Part shown: positions 12,421-25,063 of the stretch, piece after piece
Layout: each line of letters opens with the position of its first letter
Numbering within the stretch: the stretch's first letter is position 1
Source: Zoroaster sp. YZ-2022
Taxonomy: Eukaryota; Echinodermata; Asteroidea; Forcipulatida; Zoroasteridae
DNA length: 64,000 bases
Direction: 5' to 3'
NCBI GenBank assembly: GCA_029582265.1
Contig: CM055816.1
Location: 28,688,366 to 28,752,365 of the forward strand
Program-made: the position numbers and the translations under genes
The notes under the pieces: model-generated
Database searches by the model: none
What the model saw: the letters and a program-made list of their open reading frames with translations, nothing else
What the model was told of the DNA's origin: nothing

Positions 12421-13145
12421 GTGTTATCATAGAGGCATCTTGACAGCTAGAGGGCTACGATATGTACGAAGCGATAGTGAATCTTGATTCGCATATATAT
12501 TATTATGATCGTTATCGTAGTATAAGGCCAAAAAAGGTATCCAGTTTGTGGTCGTAGGTTGGCTTCAAAACCAGCAAAATACTCGATACATGTATATACG
12601 CGGTTATTGGAACCAGAGCAAAATTTCCGTACATAAAGTATTTGAGCTAAATGCGCAGAAATTGGGCAATGTTCATAACCCTGTATGTGAAAAAGTCGTT
12701 TAAAACACAGTGCGGCAGAATTCCAGTCGAGCAATTTTGGCTGCAATTGGACATCGTTTCATAGCGGTAAAAAAAAAAACTATAAAATGTCGACGTGGGT
12801 CTGAGGCGACGCGAGCGGAGACCAGAAACCAGAGACTTGTATGGCCTAAGAGAGGCAGGTGGCAATACCTGAAGTCGGCATAATAGGGGAATGGGGTGGG
12901 GGGGGTCAAAGAGGGTAGAGGGCCCTTCTTTATGCGAGGACACTGTGTATCTTGAGGGACAAAATCGATCAACGGGCGGATCACTGGGGAACAAATATTT
13001 CTGGGGGATGCTGGAGTAGAGGACTTGTGAGAAATTGTTTCATTTGTACATTTTTATTTTTAATTATAATTAGTTTAAAAGAATTTAACTTGTATAAAAT
13101 TTATTTATATATTATGTTATTTATTTTTTACGGAGGTTTTTTAAG
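12420..13145. other. Intergenic; dispersed repeat piece
   Basis: 12660-12800 (GTGAAAAAGTCGTTTAAAAC, CGGCAGAATTCCA) matches pieces near 6590-6700 and 27900-28010. No gene seen. Confidence 0.5.
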
Positions 13146-13149
13146 TTAA

Positions 13150-13263
13150 AGGGACAATGTCGTCACGATCAACATGGCATGGAATCGGAGTGTTCATCTT
13201 AAACTAGGACACCGATTCCAAGCCCTGTTGAAATTCTGTTCAGATCGTGACGATATTGTCCCT
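13150..13263 (+). mobile_element. TTAA-flanked MITE, copy 2 (114 bp) with a paralogous empty site
   Basis: AGGGACAATGTCGTCACGAT at the left matches the inverse complement of ATCGTGACGATATTGTCCCT at the right. TTAA is present on both sides (13146-13149 and 13264-13267). The flanking sequence (AAG, TTAA, ATATCCACGATGTGTGG) occurs without the insertion and with one TTAA at 34057-34079, giving an empty-site comparison. Confidence 0.9.
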
Positions 13264-13780
13264 TTAAATATCCACGATGTGTGGATATTTGTCCATGAGC
13301 CAGCTAATTTTTCGGTACCATCTGGAGGGACTAATTCATATGTTTTCTTGTTACGAAAATATATGAAAATTCCAAACAAATATGATAGACTTGGTGAAAC
13401 GGTAGCTTAGTACTCATTTTTAAGCAATTTTTTTCTGTAAAAAAGATTAATGCTAAGCCTTATCCAATAAAACACTGTTACGACTGTTTGATGATTGCTA
13501 CCAGACCAAGCCTCAAAAGATCCTATATATATTACACGCATTACAATAATTAAAGCTAAACAGCAACATAAAACAACCGTTGTACATGTTTTATGTCAAT
13601 ACAATGCACCAACAAAATAAGAATTACCGCAGAAAATACGTCTTTAGGAAGCCAAAGTTCCAAAGTTTCCTAAGTTTCACCTCTCTTAGGAAATATTTGT
13701 TTTTGGTTTGTGTTTTGGAACTTAAAGCTAAGATTTAGGTCAGTTTTCTTTGAGTTTATCGCATTACATTGACATCTAAA
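13264..13780 (+). repeat. Dispersed repeat segment shared with 9290-9720 and 34.0-34.25 kb
   Basis: GGTACCATCTGGAGG, AAACGGTAGCTTAGTACTC and ACACTGTTACGACTGTTTGA are shared in order with the other two loci. Confidence 0.8.
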
Positions 13781-13782
13781 CT

Positions 13783-13860
13783 CAGTGGCGTACCGGAGGC
13801 ATGTGGGGCACGTGCCTACCCCCACCAGCCGGAGGTCTATGCCCCCAGTTGCCCCAATTC
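13783..13860 (+). mobile_element. hAT-type terminal fragment
   Basis: CAGTGGCGTACCGGAGGCAT is a typical hAT-family terminal inverted repeat start, followed by C-rich sequence. I could not find the matching right end or a target-site duplication, so this is probably a truncated terminus. Confidence 0.4.
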
Positions 13861-13899
13861 AAAATCTTGAAAATAGACACTCATCACGCATTTTAAAAA

Positions 13900-14820
13900 G
13901 TCGTTAAATTACATATTATGATGATTATAAATTGCCGCACCTGTCTTGATCCGCCAATGGTTTGAGACGCACTTGCAATCGCGTGTTGAATTTTAATTTC
14001 AATAACATTCAATTACTAAATTAAAAGTCAAGGGTCTTTGGACATGAAATGACTCATTAAGTGTTTCCATCCGCAAAGTCGGCTTGTAAATAATATGTGA
14101 GAGGTTTCAGCTCTTACTGAGAACAGACTATTGAATTTTAAGCGGTTTTTGTTCGGTATTGTTGTGCTTTTAACGGTTATTATCTGATACAAAATGACAA
14201 TAAAATTACTAAATATAATATAAATCATTTGTCAACGAGAAATGAAATCAATAAATATGAAGTATTTTTTATGACAGGCCAATTTAGTGTTTCATTACGT
14301 TTTTCCGCCCGTTGTCGGCTCGTATTATAATGAGAGGTGTCAGCTCTTACTGAGAACAGACAATTGAATTTTAAGCGTTTTTTGTTCGGTATTGTTGTGC
14401 TTCTAACGGTTATTATCTCACACAAAATGACAATAAAACTACCGAATATTATATAAATTATTTGTCAACGAGAAATATGAAATCAATTTGTTTTTTGATG
14501 ACAGACTAATATTATCTTTAACATTCCAAATAGTATTGACACTTTTATAATCCGGGATAGATCCAGGGTAGCTAAAATGAAAATGAGACATCGTTCAGCA
14601 AAAGGGTGAAACTGCCTAAAAAAGGGTCCACGTATATAAATTATAGGTAAATTTATTGCAAGGTGATGAATGGTCACTTGTCCTCTTTGCCTGCCTCCTT
14701 TATCCGCTAATCTTCCCCCTGGCTCCCCCTATCTGCCAATGATACTTTAATAGTATTAATTTTCATGAAGCCATAAGCAAATGCGTTTGTGCCTTTACGT
14801 GGTGTCTGATGAGGGTAAGT
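13900..14820 (+). repeat. Composite dispersed repeat module, internally duplicated
   Basis: The block with CAGCTCTTACTGAGAACAGAC occurs twice (near 14106 and 14340), each followed by a GTTCGGTATTGTTGTGCTT segment, so part of the module is tandemly duplicated here. Confidence 0.8.
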
Positions 14821-14889
14821 GGTGGTGATTTCTAGAGACGACGATAGTGACACCATGTGTAACTCTCAATTGACTTGTAACGGTCCTGG

Positions 14890-15065
14890 AGGGGTATCGA
14901 TGGAGAGGGTGTTAATGGAGGGTGTCGATGGAGGGGTGTCGATAGAGGGGTGTCATTGGAGGGGTGTCGATGGAGAGGTGTCAATGGAGAGGGTGTCGAC
15001 GGAGGGGTGTCGACGGAGAGGGTGTTATTGGAGAAGGGTGTCAGTGGAGAGGGTATCAATGGAGA
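14890..15065 (+). repeat. G-rich minisatellite
   Basis: About ten imperfect copies of a GGAGRGGGTGTCRATGGA-type unit. Confidence 0.85.
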
Positions 15066-15135
15066 ACGATGTAAAGTGTTTGAAGTTTGCCTTCAACGCC
15101 TTAGCCACCCTAGCTATCTGCCCTGTTTCAGGATG

Positions 15136-15500
15136 GTTACCACAAATTGCTCAATCGACATTCATACAAAATATCCAATCAGAGTGATTATTACACATCA
15201 CATGTGATTGACAATCAGCAAGAGGGGAGGGGTCAAACTGACCAATTGACATTCATACACGACATGCGATCAGAGTCATTACATAAAATCACACGTGATT
15301 GGCAATCGGCAAAGAGGGGGAGGTGTTTATCACAAATTGACCAATTGACATTCATACACTACGTGCGATCGGAGTCATTACATAAAATCACATGTGATTG
15401 GCAATCGTCAAAGAGGGGGAGGGGTTTATCACAAATTGACCAATTGACATTCATACACTACATCCAATCAGATTGATTACACACATGTGATTGGCAATCG
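15136..15500 (+). repeat. Tandem repeat of about 92-100 bp, 4 copies
   Basis: Each unit contains CAATTGACATTCATACA and most contain the palindrome AATCACATGTGATT (variably mutated), separated by GAGGGGGAGG-like spacers. Confidence 0.85.
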
Positions 15501-16335
15501 TTTACAATAGGTCATTGTAATGAAATATGCTAATTACATTCACGCATGCGCTCAAGCACCACTAGTTGGGAAACTCAAAAGCCGGATCGTCACGCAACGA
15601 CTAGCGCGTTATAGCTTGCACTAAGCCATTGCTCTCCTTTACAGTCACTGAATTTACCGTGCGCTAAATTGTAGCCGCAACCGTCTTTTCTTTTCATAGG
15701 ATGGCAATGGAACTTTTCATACTTGTTCAAAATTTTTTGATATGTGAATATTAATCCTTTTTGCTAGCTTTGATTGCTATTAGTCTAATTTGCTAAAAAT
15801 ACGTTTGTCTGAAACCAATTTCTGCAGTGTTTCTCTCCAACCCCTTCCTCCCATCCCTTCCTCCCACCCCCTTCCAGCCCCCCCCCCCCCACCACCAGAA
15901 GAAAAATATTAAATAAAACGTTTAAAAAATTATAAAAAGTACCTGAAAATTTCTTCCAATAAGAAAAATAAGGTGACTTAAGCATACTGCTTCAGTATTT
16001 AATATAATAACAAAATCCTGACTTTAAGGATGGCACACCTAAAGATTTAAAAACACCGTAAAATGTTCCTTTCATTTTGTTTTGGAGATTACCATAACAG
16101 AATACTGCGCGGTTATTTTAGGAACGATAACTCAAGTTTTGAGACATAGAACGTCTTTGATTCACAACTCTTGATATTTCATCACAGCTGTCACATCTTC
16201 ATAATTGTCTTTATGTACTCGAGTACGTCTACATAATTATATTTGTATGATCAAGGCAGCAATATTTCAGAGTATTTTTGTACTTTTAGGCATGCCATCC
16301 TTATGTCAAATGAGTCTTACTGCTACAGGGCTACA
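15500..16335. other. Intergenic, no gene seen
   Basis: Includes a CpG-bearing patch with ACGCATGCGCT near 15540 and a poly-C tract near 15880, but no exon with recognisable protein similarity. Confidence 0.4.
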
Positions 16336-16895
16336 CCAGTCATAATCACTGCTACACAGTACTAGAATTCTGCAGACTCTCCAGACATTATAGATTGTCA
16401 AGTACACTGAATGAGTACTTATTGTACTGAGTAAAATGGGTGTCAATAACCATGATGCTGTAAATATAAGTATTCTCCAGTCATAATCACTGCTACACAG
16501 TACTAGAATTCTGCAGACTCTCCAGACATTATAGATTGTCAAGTACACTGAATGAGTACTTATTGTACTGAGTAAAGTGGGTGTCAATAACCATGATGCT
16601 GTAAACATAAACATTATCCAGTCATAATCACTGCTACACAGTACTAGAATTCTGCAGACTCTCCAGACATAGATTGTCAAGTACACTGAATGAGTACTTA
16701 TTGTACTGAGTAAAGTGGGTGTCAATAACCATGATGCTGTAAACATAAGTATTCTCCAGTCATAATCACTGCTACACAGTACTAGAATTCTACAGACTCT
16801 CCAGACATTATAGAATGTCAAGTACACTGAATGAGTACTTATTGTATTGAGTAAAGTGGGTGTCAATAACCATGATGCTGTAAATATAAGTACAA
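16336..16895 (+). repeat. Tandem repeat of about 137-142 bp, 4 copies
   Basis: CCAGTCATAATCACTGCTAC starts each unit (about 16336, 16478, 16619 and 16756). Units are over 95% alike by eye. Two spacings are close to a multiple of three, so a minus-strand frame stays open through all four copies (16306-16914); this is most likely a by-product of the repeat. Confidence 0.95.
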
Positions 16896-16899
16896 TGTA

Positions 16900-19635
16900 T
16901 TCTCTTATCTTCACTCTTACATGAACAATTGCAATGGAGAATAATTACAGACATCAGACACCTCTAGTCTGCAGACTGTAGTAAACATTTTGTGTGGACC
17001 CCAGCCATCTTGTTTTTCTTCCATTCAAATCAATGTAACCAAACCGAGGCTGGAAGGAAAATAGTCATTATGTATGCAGGGAATCTGACCAAGATGGCCG
17101 CAGTGTGAAAAAAGGGTCTATAGAAGTATTACACTGTACCTTCAAATCATGACTGGTGTGACCCACTTTTTAACTTAAAATCTTATCACATCAACACATC
17201 CCTCATTCTCAAGGAAATCAAAAACAACTCTGCATAAAATAAAGATCTCCTTAAAAACAAGACAACCAAAGCCAATTCCATAGAGTTGATGGTTGAAATA
17301 GCTGCTTAGTAGAAATAATTGCTTAGTTTGATTTCATGGTAACCAGCCAAAGTGGAACAGGATGCATATTCCATTTGGCTGGTAGCCAGTTTCATGTTAC
17401 TTACAGAATGTATTCGGTAAGCAAAATTTCCTGTGTAGTAATTCTATGAAATTGGGAGTAAATCCATTGCTGTAGTGTGTCAGATACTCTTTCAAGAAAC
17501 CTCTGTACGTTTTGTACAAACATCTTGTGTCAGTGATATCTAACTAAAGCAGGAAATATGTGTAGTACTTATGGGGAAAGCTTTCCACAAATGACAATCA
17601 GGGAATACAACGGCCATTTCAGATCTTGTTGTCATTGTTAAAATAACCCAAATACATACAACTATTCCCTGCTGTAGATATCTTTGATGTCATACTACAG
17701 CAATGAATTGGACTCTACAATGCAGTGTGTAAATGATCAATAATAGACAGAGTCATGGGATGGTCAAAGCACATATACACTAGGCAGTATCAAGACTAAT
17801 TGGGTATAAACAAGGATCATGTATCCACCTGCTAATTCATTAACATTGGATTCCAAACATTTCTGGGCAAAAATTCCATGACCTCTTCAGACTAATATGA
17901 TAACTCATAGTTAACAGGTTAAAATGTTCATGTTTTGTTGTGAATATTTTATAATGACAATTTAGTTATTTCAAAATGACAGTACTTTTTATATTGACAT
18001 ATGGACATTTTGTTATGACTTTACAAACATGAAAATAAGATTTATAATTTGTCCAAGCATTGAAATCAGCTTTTATAACTTTTCCAGGAATTAAACAACC
18101 TTTTGTAAACGTTTTCATGGATGGAAACATTTGTCATAGTTATTCTATACCTAATCATTACATTTCTTTGACCTTCCTAGATTTCTATGTACAATGACTT
18201 GCAATACTGTTAATTCCACACTGCCCTGATTTTTAAACGCAATTTAAGACATCTGTAAATTAAATCATTTTTTGGGAAAATACATTATACAATCCAGTTA
18301 TTTTATGCTAAGCAACTCTAAGAAATAAGGAACAGTAATGAAAACATGAAACGTTTTAACCTTCAAAAAAATTACATTCCAACGAATTTAAAAAAAACTA
18401 ACATCAGCCCTTAAAAACTAAAACTGTTTACTTTTTAAAGTTTCATGTTTCTCATTACAAAGATCTATTTCAAAGGCTAATTTCAAGGAAAAGGACAACA
18501 GGTTGAACAAATAAAAACAAAAATATATCAAATCTGAAAGCAAATTCAAGCAGTAAACCAGTCTGCTTAGGGGCCGTTTCAAATGTGACCGGCCCTTCAT
18601 GCACATTCATAATTATATTAATTTAATATTAAATATTTCATACGTGTATGATCTCTTGTCAACCGAATCCTTCCATCCTATAGGTGTGATAGACCTTTAA
18701 TTAATAAACCGCAGCCATCTTTGCTTTCCTGTACACAAGTCTATGATAATCAGAATGAGGTACATGTATGATAAATTGATGTACAAAGAGTGCAATTCAC
18801 CATTTTCATTGTCATGGAAGTAAATTTATACGCTAATTACGTGTTGTCTTTATTCCAACCCTGAATCCACCTCTGTTATCGAATGAATAAAACTGATGAA
18901 ACAATAACAGCAATGAAGAGTGGGCTGTATACCTGTCCGAGTCATCGTATTTTGTCAGTGGGATAGTATAGGTTTCCCCAGCCAATTTAAGAAGCGCCGT
19001 TTTAATGATCCAATCAACTAGTGTTTCTTTTTCTCTGTTGTTTTAAAATTTGTAAGCAATCATTTTTTCATTCATATTATACTCAAATGCGTTTATTTAG
19101 TTCTGTTTCGTTTTTTGGCATTCATGACTTCAATTGTGTCATCCTGAAATTTGATGTTTGTAATCTTTTGCGATTGATGCAATCAAATTAACAGTTATCT
19201 ATGCGCAAAGGATTTTGTGAAAATTTATTATCGCTTTCGTTGAATGGCCAATCAATTTCATCTTAAGGGTATTTAAACCTGAACTTGGCAAATTTCAGTG
19301 AGTTTTCCGATGATTTCTTCATATGTGAGTTATGAAAGTCATTAAGGTCTATCTTTTTCGAAACTTCTTCTTCTGTGTAGCTATCCAATTTCTTGATTTG
19401 TATTCCAATGTAAAAAAAAATCAACTGGTACTAAACAAACATCAGAGTATCCCTATGGGGTCATCTTGCATAACATATTTGTTCCACTTTATTTCCACGT
19501 CAATCTCCCGTTCCCCGAAGTTTAACTTTCTTTCCTTTATTTTCCCCTTTCTTTTCCTTTCTTTTGCCTGTAATCTACTGTCGAGCTAGTAGGAATCTAC
19601 TGTTAGAATCTGTCGTAAAATCTCATACCCAGGCC
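16900..19635. other. Intergenic, mostly single-copy
   Basis: Apart from a MITE at 17271-17456, I see no coding exon, array or repeat family here. It is the longest stretch in the left half without an identifiable repeat. Confidence 0.5.
17271..17456 (+). mobile_element. Short MITE, CCAATT-CATAGA type
   Basis: The left end (CCAATTCCATAGAG, then GCTGCTTAG) is roughly inverse to the right end (AATTCTATGAAATTGGG). The centre holds an inverted pair of ACCAGCCAAA and TTTGGCTGGT. Relatives are at 20360-20450 (fragment) and 60772-60964. Confidence 0.6.
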
Positions 19636-19639
19636 GTAT

Positions 19640-19935
19640 AATTAATAATAATAAAAAATAATAACTGGATTTATAGAGCGCCAAACAAGGCGCTATAAAG
19701 GAAATGGAACTAAGACAAAAGAAAGAATGACAACCAGCTACAATTTGGGGAAAAATATGTCTTCAGAGCGTTTTTGAAGGACAGAACACTGTTCGAATTT
19801 CTGATGGGGATGGGTAAGCTATTCCATAAACGGGCGGCGGAAATGGAAAAAGGCCCTGTCACCAGCCCGTTTACGTGATTTGTGCACAACAAGGGTTTCA
19901 CCATCAGAAGAACGAAGGAAGTATGAATACTTCTT
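19640..19935 (-). mobile_element. LINE 3' end fragment (reverse transcriptase C-terminal tail)
   Basis: Minus-strand frame 19710-19904 encodes RLWNSLPIPIRNSNSVLSF followed by KNALKTYF, the signature of the extreme C-terminus of CR1/L2/Jockey-type LINE polyproteins. It is followed on the same strand by a short AT-rich A/T-triplet tail next to GGCGCTATAAAG. Only the 3' end is present, as expected for 5'-truncated insertion. Confidence 0.75.
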
Positions 19936-21017
19936 GGTTATGAGCAGCCAAAAAAATACAAATAGGAATTAAAATATTAAATATCAACAAAAAAAAGTGC
20001 ATACGTATATACACTTATTTTCTTTGTATAAAATATTAAATAAAAAGCACACCAAAAATAGAAGAAATGACGGAATTCAATGAACTTAGTGACACTTTCA
20101 ATTGGAACGTACTTGTTTTTGCGATGCGTTTGGTTAACTGACGTTTGAATGCTCAACTAATGAATTTGAAGTTAAGCTTTTACAGATCAAATGATGATGG
20201 GAAATTTTCAAATCAAATAGAATACGTCAGATATATAAAATGAATGAAAAAGGGTTGAAATTGGCGGGAAAACTTATATTATACTCCGCAGCTGGAGGAA
20301 GGAGAAAAACGCCCTCTATTGTGTCCGCCATGTCCGAATTTTGCTGAGAAAATTGTTTTACGAAGCAATATAAAGCAGGCTACCAGTTAAGTACCCAACT
20401 TTTGTATGAAAGGTTGGTTGGTAACCAAAGAAGGCTGCTAAGCGAATGTTTCAGGTAAGCAATAAGAAGAATAAGCATAAGAATTATAACCCTTTGTTTT
20501 TTATCAGCATGATTGAGTCCAGTCAATATGAAGAATTCCCATAAGGAACATCATGTAGGCATTTATAGGCAAGGGGTAGGATATTCACGACAGTACAAAT
20601 GTTGTGTGTTACCCGTCTGCACAGACAAAAAACAATTCAATGTTCAAAATAACACTTGATCGGAAAAAAATGGAATCACTTTATAGCAGATAAATCTGCT
20701 TAGTTTTTTAAATCACTTTATACATTTTATACAGAGATGATTATAGCATAATTATAAATCTGCCTAGCATGTTTGTAAAGCAAGATCTAATGGTTTCCAA
20801 TTATCATTTTAGTGATTATCAATACCTCTCATGTCATTATTATAAATCAATAATACAAAAACACTAAATGGTTCGCCCCAGTTGAAACTATTCAGCTTAC
20901 AGAACCATTGAAGGTTTTTGTTAAAAACTTAAAACTAACAATGTCTCTTGGTTTTTTCAATACTGTCAGCAGTTTTAAACTTTCATTGGTAATTATGAAG
21001 TTCAAATATTTATTTTC
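19935..21017. other. Intergenic with MITE remnant at 20360-20450
   Basis: The remnant has GGTTGGTTGGTAACCA and GGCTGCTAAGCGA, similar to the MITE at 60772-60964. Nothing else recognised. Confidence 0.45.
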
Positions 21018-21254
21018 TTGAATAAGCCGAAACTAACTCCTACAATAAATGCATACTCAAATAAAGACATGTACAAAGAACAATTCAAATCCATTGTCAA
21101 CAAAGACAGCTTAAATTATGCAGACTACTTATGTTCTGTTTCCCCGTATGTACACTCACGTGAATCAGAGAACAAAAGAGGGGTCGAAAACACATCAATT
21201 GACGGGTGCTTCGCCAAGGACATTTCAAAGTCCGCAGAATTCAACAGATTGTAA
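21018..21254 (+). CDS. Possible small exon or gene remnant, unrecognised
   Basis: A 78-codon frame ends at TAA (21252-21254). It includes KDMYKEQFKSIVNKDSLNYA and then YVHSRESENKRG, with a lysine/serine-rich composition. No in-frame ATG opens it at its left end; the first ATG is within the frame at about 21069. It could be a terminal exon with an acceptor near 21015, or chance. The paralogous sequence in duplicon A is frameshifted. I do not recognise a family. Confidence 0.22.
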   Translation: MNKPKLTPTINAYSNKDMYKEQFKSIVNKDSLNYADYLCSVSPYVHSRESENKRGVENTSIDGCFAKDISKSAEFNRL

Positions 21255-22997
21255 TTGTTGGCAAGAGACTAGGGTATATGTAAATTCTACAAATACATTC
21301 AAATATTCATTTAAAAGATTTCAATAAAGATTTCTAAGAAAGAGATATGCTTAAACAGTTTCACAACATTTTGCCCGAGTCACTGCATGGCTAACAAGTA
21401 CTGGCTAATGGAATGTAGGTGCTGCTTTGACTGCAATCTCGTTTGGGGAAAAATTACCGTCCAGCCGAACTGAGATTATTTTACCGTTCATATCCATCGT
21501 GAATATGCTGGGAGGGAGATGCGATTGGAACTACCGTACCCATTTTATGAATTTATATTATTGGACAATTATTGGATATAAAATATATAACAGAAATCAA
21601 GTCAGTCCTAATCCATTAGGTTGAGCAAGGACGATCACCTTAATTAATATTTTGTTGACATGGTCTGTTATTTGTTCACATTTTAGTATTAACCTTTTTT
21701 CGGTAGTAAGTAAAATCAACTAAACGAAGCTAAACACACTATTCATATATGATTTAGACCCGCAGACTAGTTTGAAAATAAGGGATGGGATGGCTTAAAG
21801 AGATTGTATACAACACTATTAGTAATATGTCTATAAATGCATCCATACTTTATAAGAATAAAGAGATATTTATACAATAAAATAACTGTGAAAGTTTCAG
21901 TTTATTCTCGTCGTTAACGAGAAAATAGTAAACAAGTAATCAGATTTGTTTGCATATATTCAAATGTAGAAAATGGATCCATTCCAAATTTGTAATACAT
22001 TTCTCACGTTTGACAGAATATCAGACGGCATAATTTCTCTAGATGTTTGGTACCAGCAAATAACTTCACATAAAGTAAGATTTTAGATTATATTTTAGTA
22101 ACTGTGTAATCGGGTGATTACCAAAGGTGTACACTAACATTACACATTTTTCCAATGGAACCCATTACACATTTGTCGCAACTACACAATGATGTTTCAA
22201 AGTATCATTAGGTTATAACACCAGAGCAAGTGCAACATGTCAAATACAGATCCCCAGTCTACGGGCCAGTGTTTACGATACTAATATGATTACATTTTCA
22301 GTGCAGTGCATACATTTATAATTGCAATTACATTCAGACAAACTTTAAACACCAAATATATTTTTCTATATGACCAAACAAAAATGCACACAACCAAGAA
22401 AAGCCAGTGCGGAATTTTACGAAAAACAAAAGGAATTCTTGTGTAATCGCTGAAAGGTCGAAGCCTTTTTCATGATTCCTAGCTTTGAAAACTTCATTAA
22501 GTGAACTAACAAGACAGATATCTCAAGTTCATTCAGTGTTATTTATTTCTGATGATATAATGTACCGTGACAAACATAAAATGCTTTCAATTCAGTCAAG
22601 ATAACTTCATATTTAAACTTCTATCTTAATGTCCAAAGTGATAAGAACATTTGTATTTTTTTTTAATATACGTGTCCCAAATGATTCGCTATTTTACCGG
22701 CAAGTCCGGTACAGTTATACTTTCCTATTTAGTAAGAAATGTATCAAACTTATTGTTAGTGACATTGTAAAACCACTGACATTGTAAAAACCACTGTTAA
22801 ACAGTCTATCGTAGGTGCCATTATTTTGAAGAGCAATGAATCCAGCTGCATCATCAATGCATTCATTCACTTAATTTCTCGTTATCCATATCCACTCGTT
22901 ATCAATTGTTTACCAAGGCTGTTATCGTACGGTATCTCCATCCCGTACCGATTTCTGGCCAGAGAAATTCAGCATACACTGTGCATTTCATTTCCCT

Positions 22998-24215
22998 ATA
23001 TGTACATGTACATAACACATATACATTGTACAGGACACGTACATGTACATCTATCCAACGAGTGGTCATTGTCTGTATTTACATATATGTACATAACACA
23101 CATACATTGTACAGGACACGTACATGTACATCTATCCAACGAGTGGTCATTGTCTGTATTTACATATATGTACATAACACACATACATTGTACAGGACAC
23201 GTACATGTACATCTATCCAACGAGTGGTCATTGTCTGTATTTACATATATGTACATAACACACATACATTGTACACGACACGTACATGTACATCTATCCA
23301 ACGAGTGGTCATTGTCTGTATTTACATATATGTACATAACACACATACATTGTCCAGGACACGTACATGTACATCTATCCAACGAGTGGTCATTGTCTGT
23401 ATTTACATATATGTACATAACACATATACATTGTACAGGACACGTACATGTACATCTATCCAACGAGTGGTCATTGTATGTATTTACATATATGTACATA
23501 ACACACATACATTGTACAGGACACGTACATGTACATCTATCCAACGAGTGGTCATTGTCTGTATTTACATATATGTACATAACACATATACATTGTACAG
23601 GACACGTACATGTACATCTATCCAACGAGTGATCATTGTCTGTATTTACATATATGTACATAACACACATACATTGTACAGGACACGTACATGTACATCT
23701 ATCCAACGAGTGGTCATTGTCTGTATTTACATATATGTACATAACACACATACATTGTACAGGACACGTACATGTACATCTATCCAACGAGTGGTCATTG
23801 TCTGTATTTACATATATGTACATAACACACATACATTGTACAGGACACGTACATGTACATCTATCCAACGAGTGGTCATTGTCTGTATTTATATATGTAC
23901 ATAACACACATACATTGTACAGGACACGTACATGTACATCTATCCAACGAGTGGTCATTGTCTGTATTTACATATATGTACATAACACACATACATTGTA
24001 CAGGACACGTACATGTACATCTATCCAACGAGTGGTCATTGTCTGCATTTACATATATGTACATAACACACATACATTGTACAGGACACGTACGTGTACA
24101 TCTATCCAACGAGTGGTCATTGTCTGCATTTACATATATGTACATAACACACATACATTGTACAGGACACGTACGTGTACATCTATCCAACGAGTGGTCA
24201 TTGTCTATATTTGTA
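22998..24215 (+). repeat. 81-bp minisatellite, 15 copies
   Basis: CCAACGAGTGGTCATTGTCT recurs every 81 bp from about 23055 to about 24186, one unit with a 3-bp deletion near 23892. Each unit contains ACGTACATGTACAT and ACATATATGTACAT palindromic blocks. Because 81 is a multiple of three, long open frames appear on both strands; these are not genes. Units are nearly identical, implying recent expansion or homogenisation. Confidence 0.97.
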
Positions 24216-24545
24216 TAATGATACATGTACATACAGTGTGTATACATATGTGTGTATGCAACGGGGAGTTCGGATAGCTAACTGCAAGTGGGGAAAAATT
24301 ACGCGACCAAACCGTTCCGATGCGCCTTGGTCAACGCTATCAATTATATTGTTAATCTCAAGAGATTTAATTTTCCAAAATGAAGAAACAGTTTGTTAAA
24401 TCGTTAAAAAATAAATATTAAAAAATAAATAAACTGAACTAGCTTTCCATATAAGGTTTTCAAAATTAAGACCAAAATATTAAGTGTTTCCATTTATAAT
24501 TATAAAAAAATAAGGTGGGTATAAATGGATACCCTTTTCAGCTCC

Positions 24546-24777
<232 letters not shown>

Positions 24778-25010
24778 GTTTGTAAACAAATAATTAGGGT
24801 GGAAACACACCTTTTTTGGCCTAAACACAAAATATAAGGCCTATAATAACACGTGCGCTATAAGTCCACACATTATTATTATTATTATATGTTTTATTTA
24901 TTTATAATTATTTGTAATTAAATGATAAAGATAGGCGTGATGTGTTTGGTGATTACAGGTAGACGGGAAACACACATATTTATGTTTGTGACCTCCAAAT
25001 AAAACTATTA

Positions 25011-25016
25011 TTTATT
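25011..25016 (-). promoter_or_regulatory. Candidate polyadenylation signal of the fibrinogen-related gene
   Basis: AATAAA on the minus strand lies about 48 bp beyond the stop codon at 25064-25066. Only the motif and its spacing support this. Confidence 0.35.
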
Positions 25017-25063
25017 TTATTCTGCTTTTTCCAGTATGTTTCCAGTAATGCTAATTGGTGTAC

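Noticed and set aside
15136..15500. CRISPR-like array
   Set aside because: Whole units repeat without distinct unique spacers, and the context is animal nuclear DNA.
16306..16914. 202-codon minus-strand frame with four similar 46-47 residue repeats
   Set aside because: It follows the tandem repeat exactly, changes in the units do not favour silent positions by eye, and no splice sites or homologous domain are recognisable.
22826..24277. Open frames of 120-330 codons on both strands
   Set aside because: The 81-bp unit length is a multiple of three, so frames remain open by default; no coding signature beyond the repeat.
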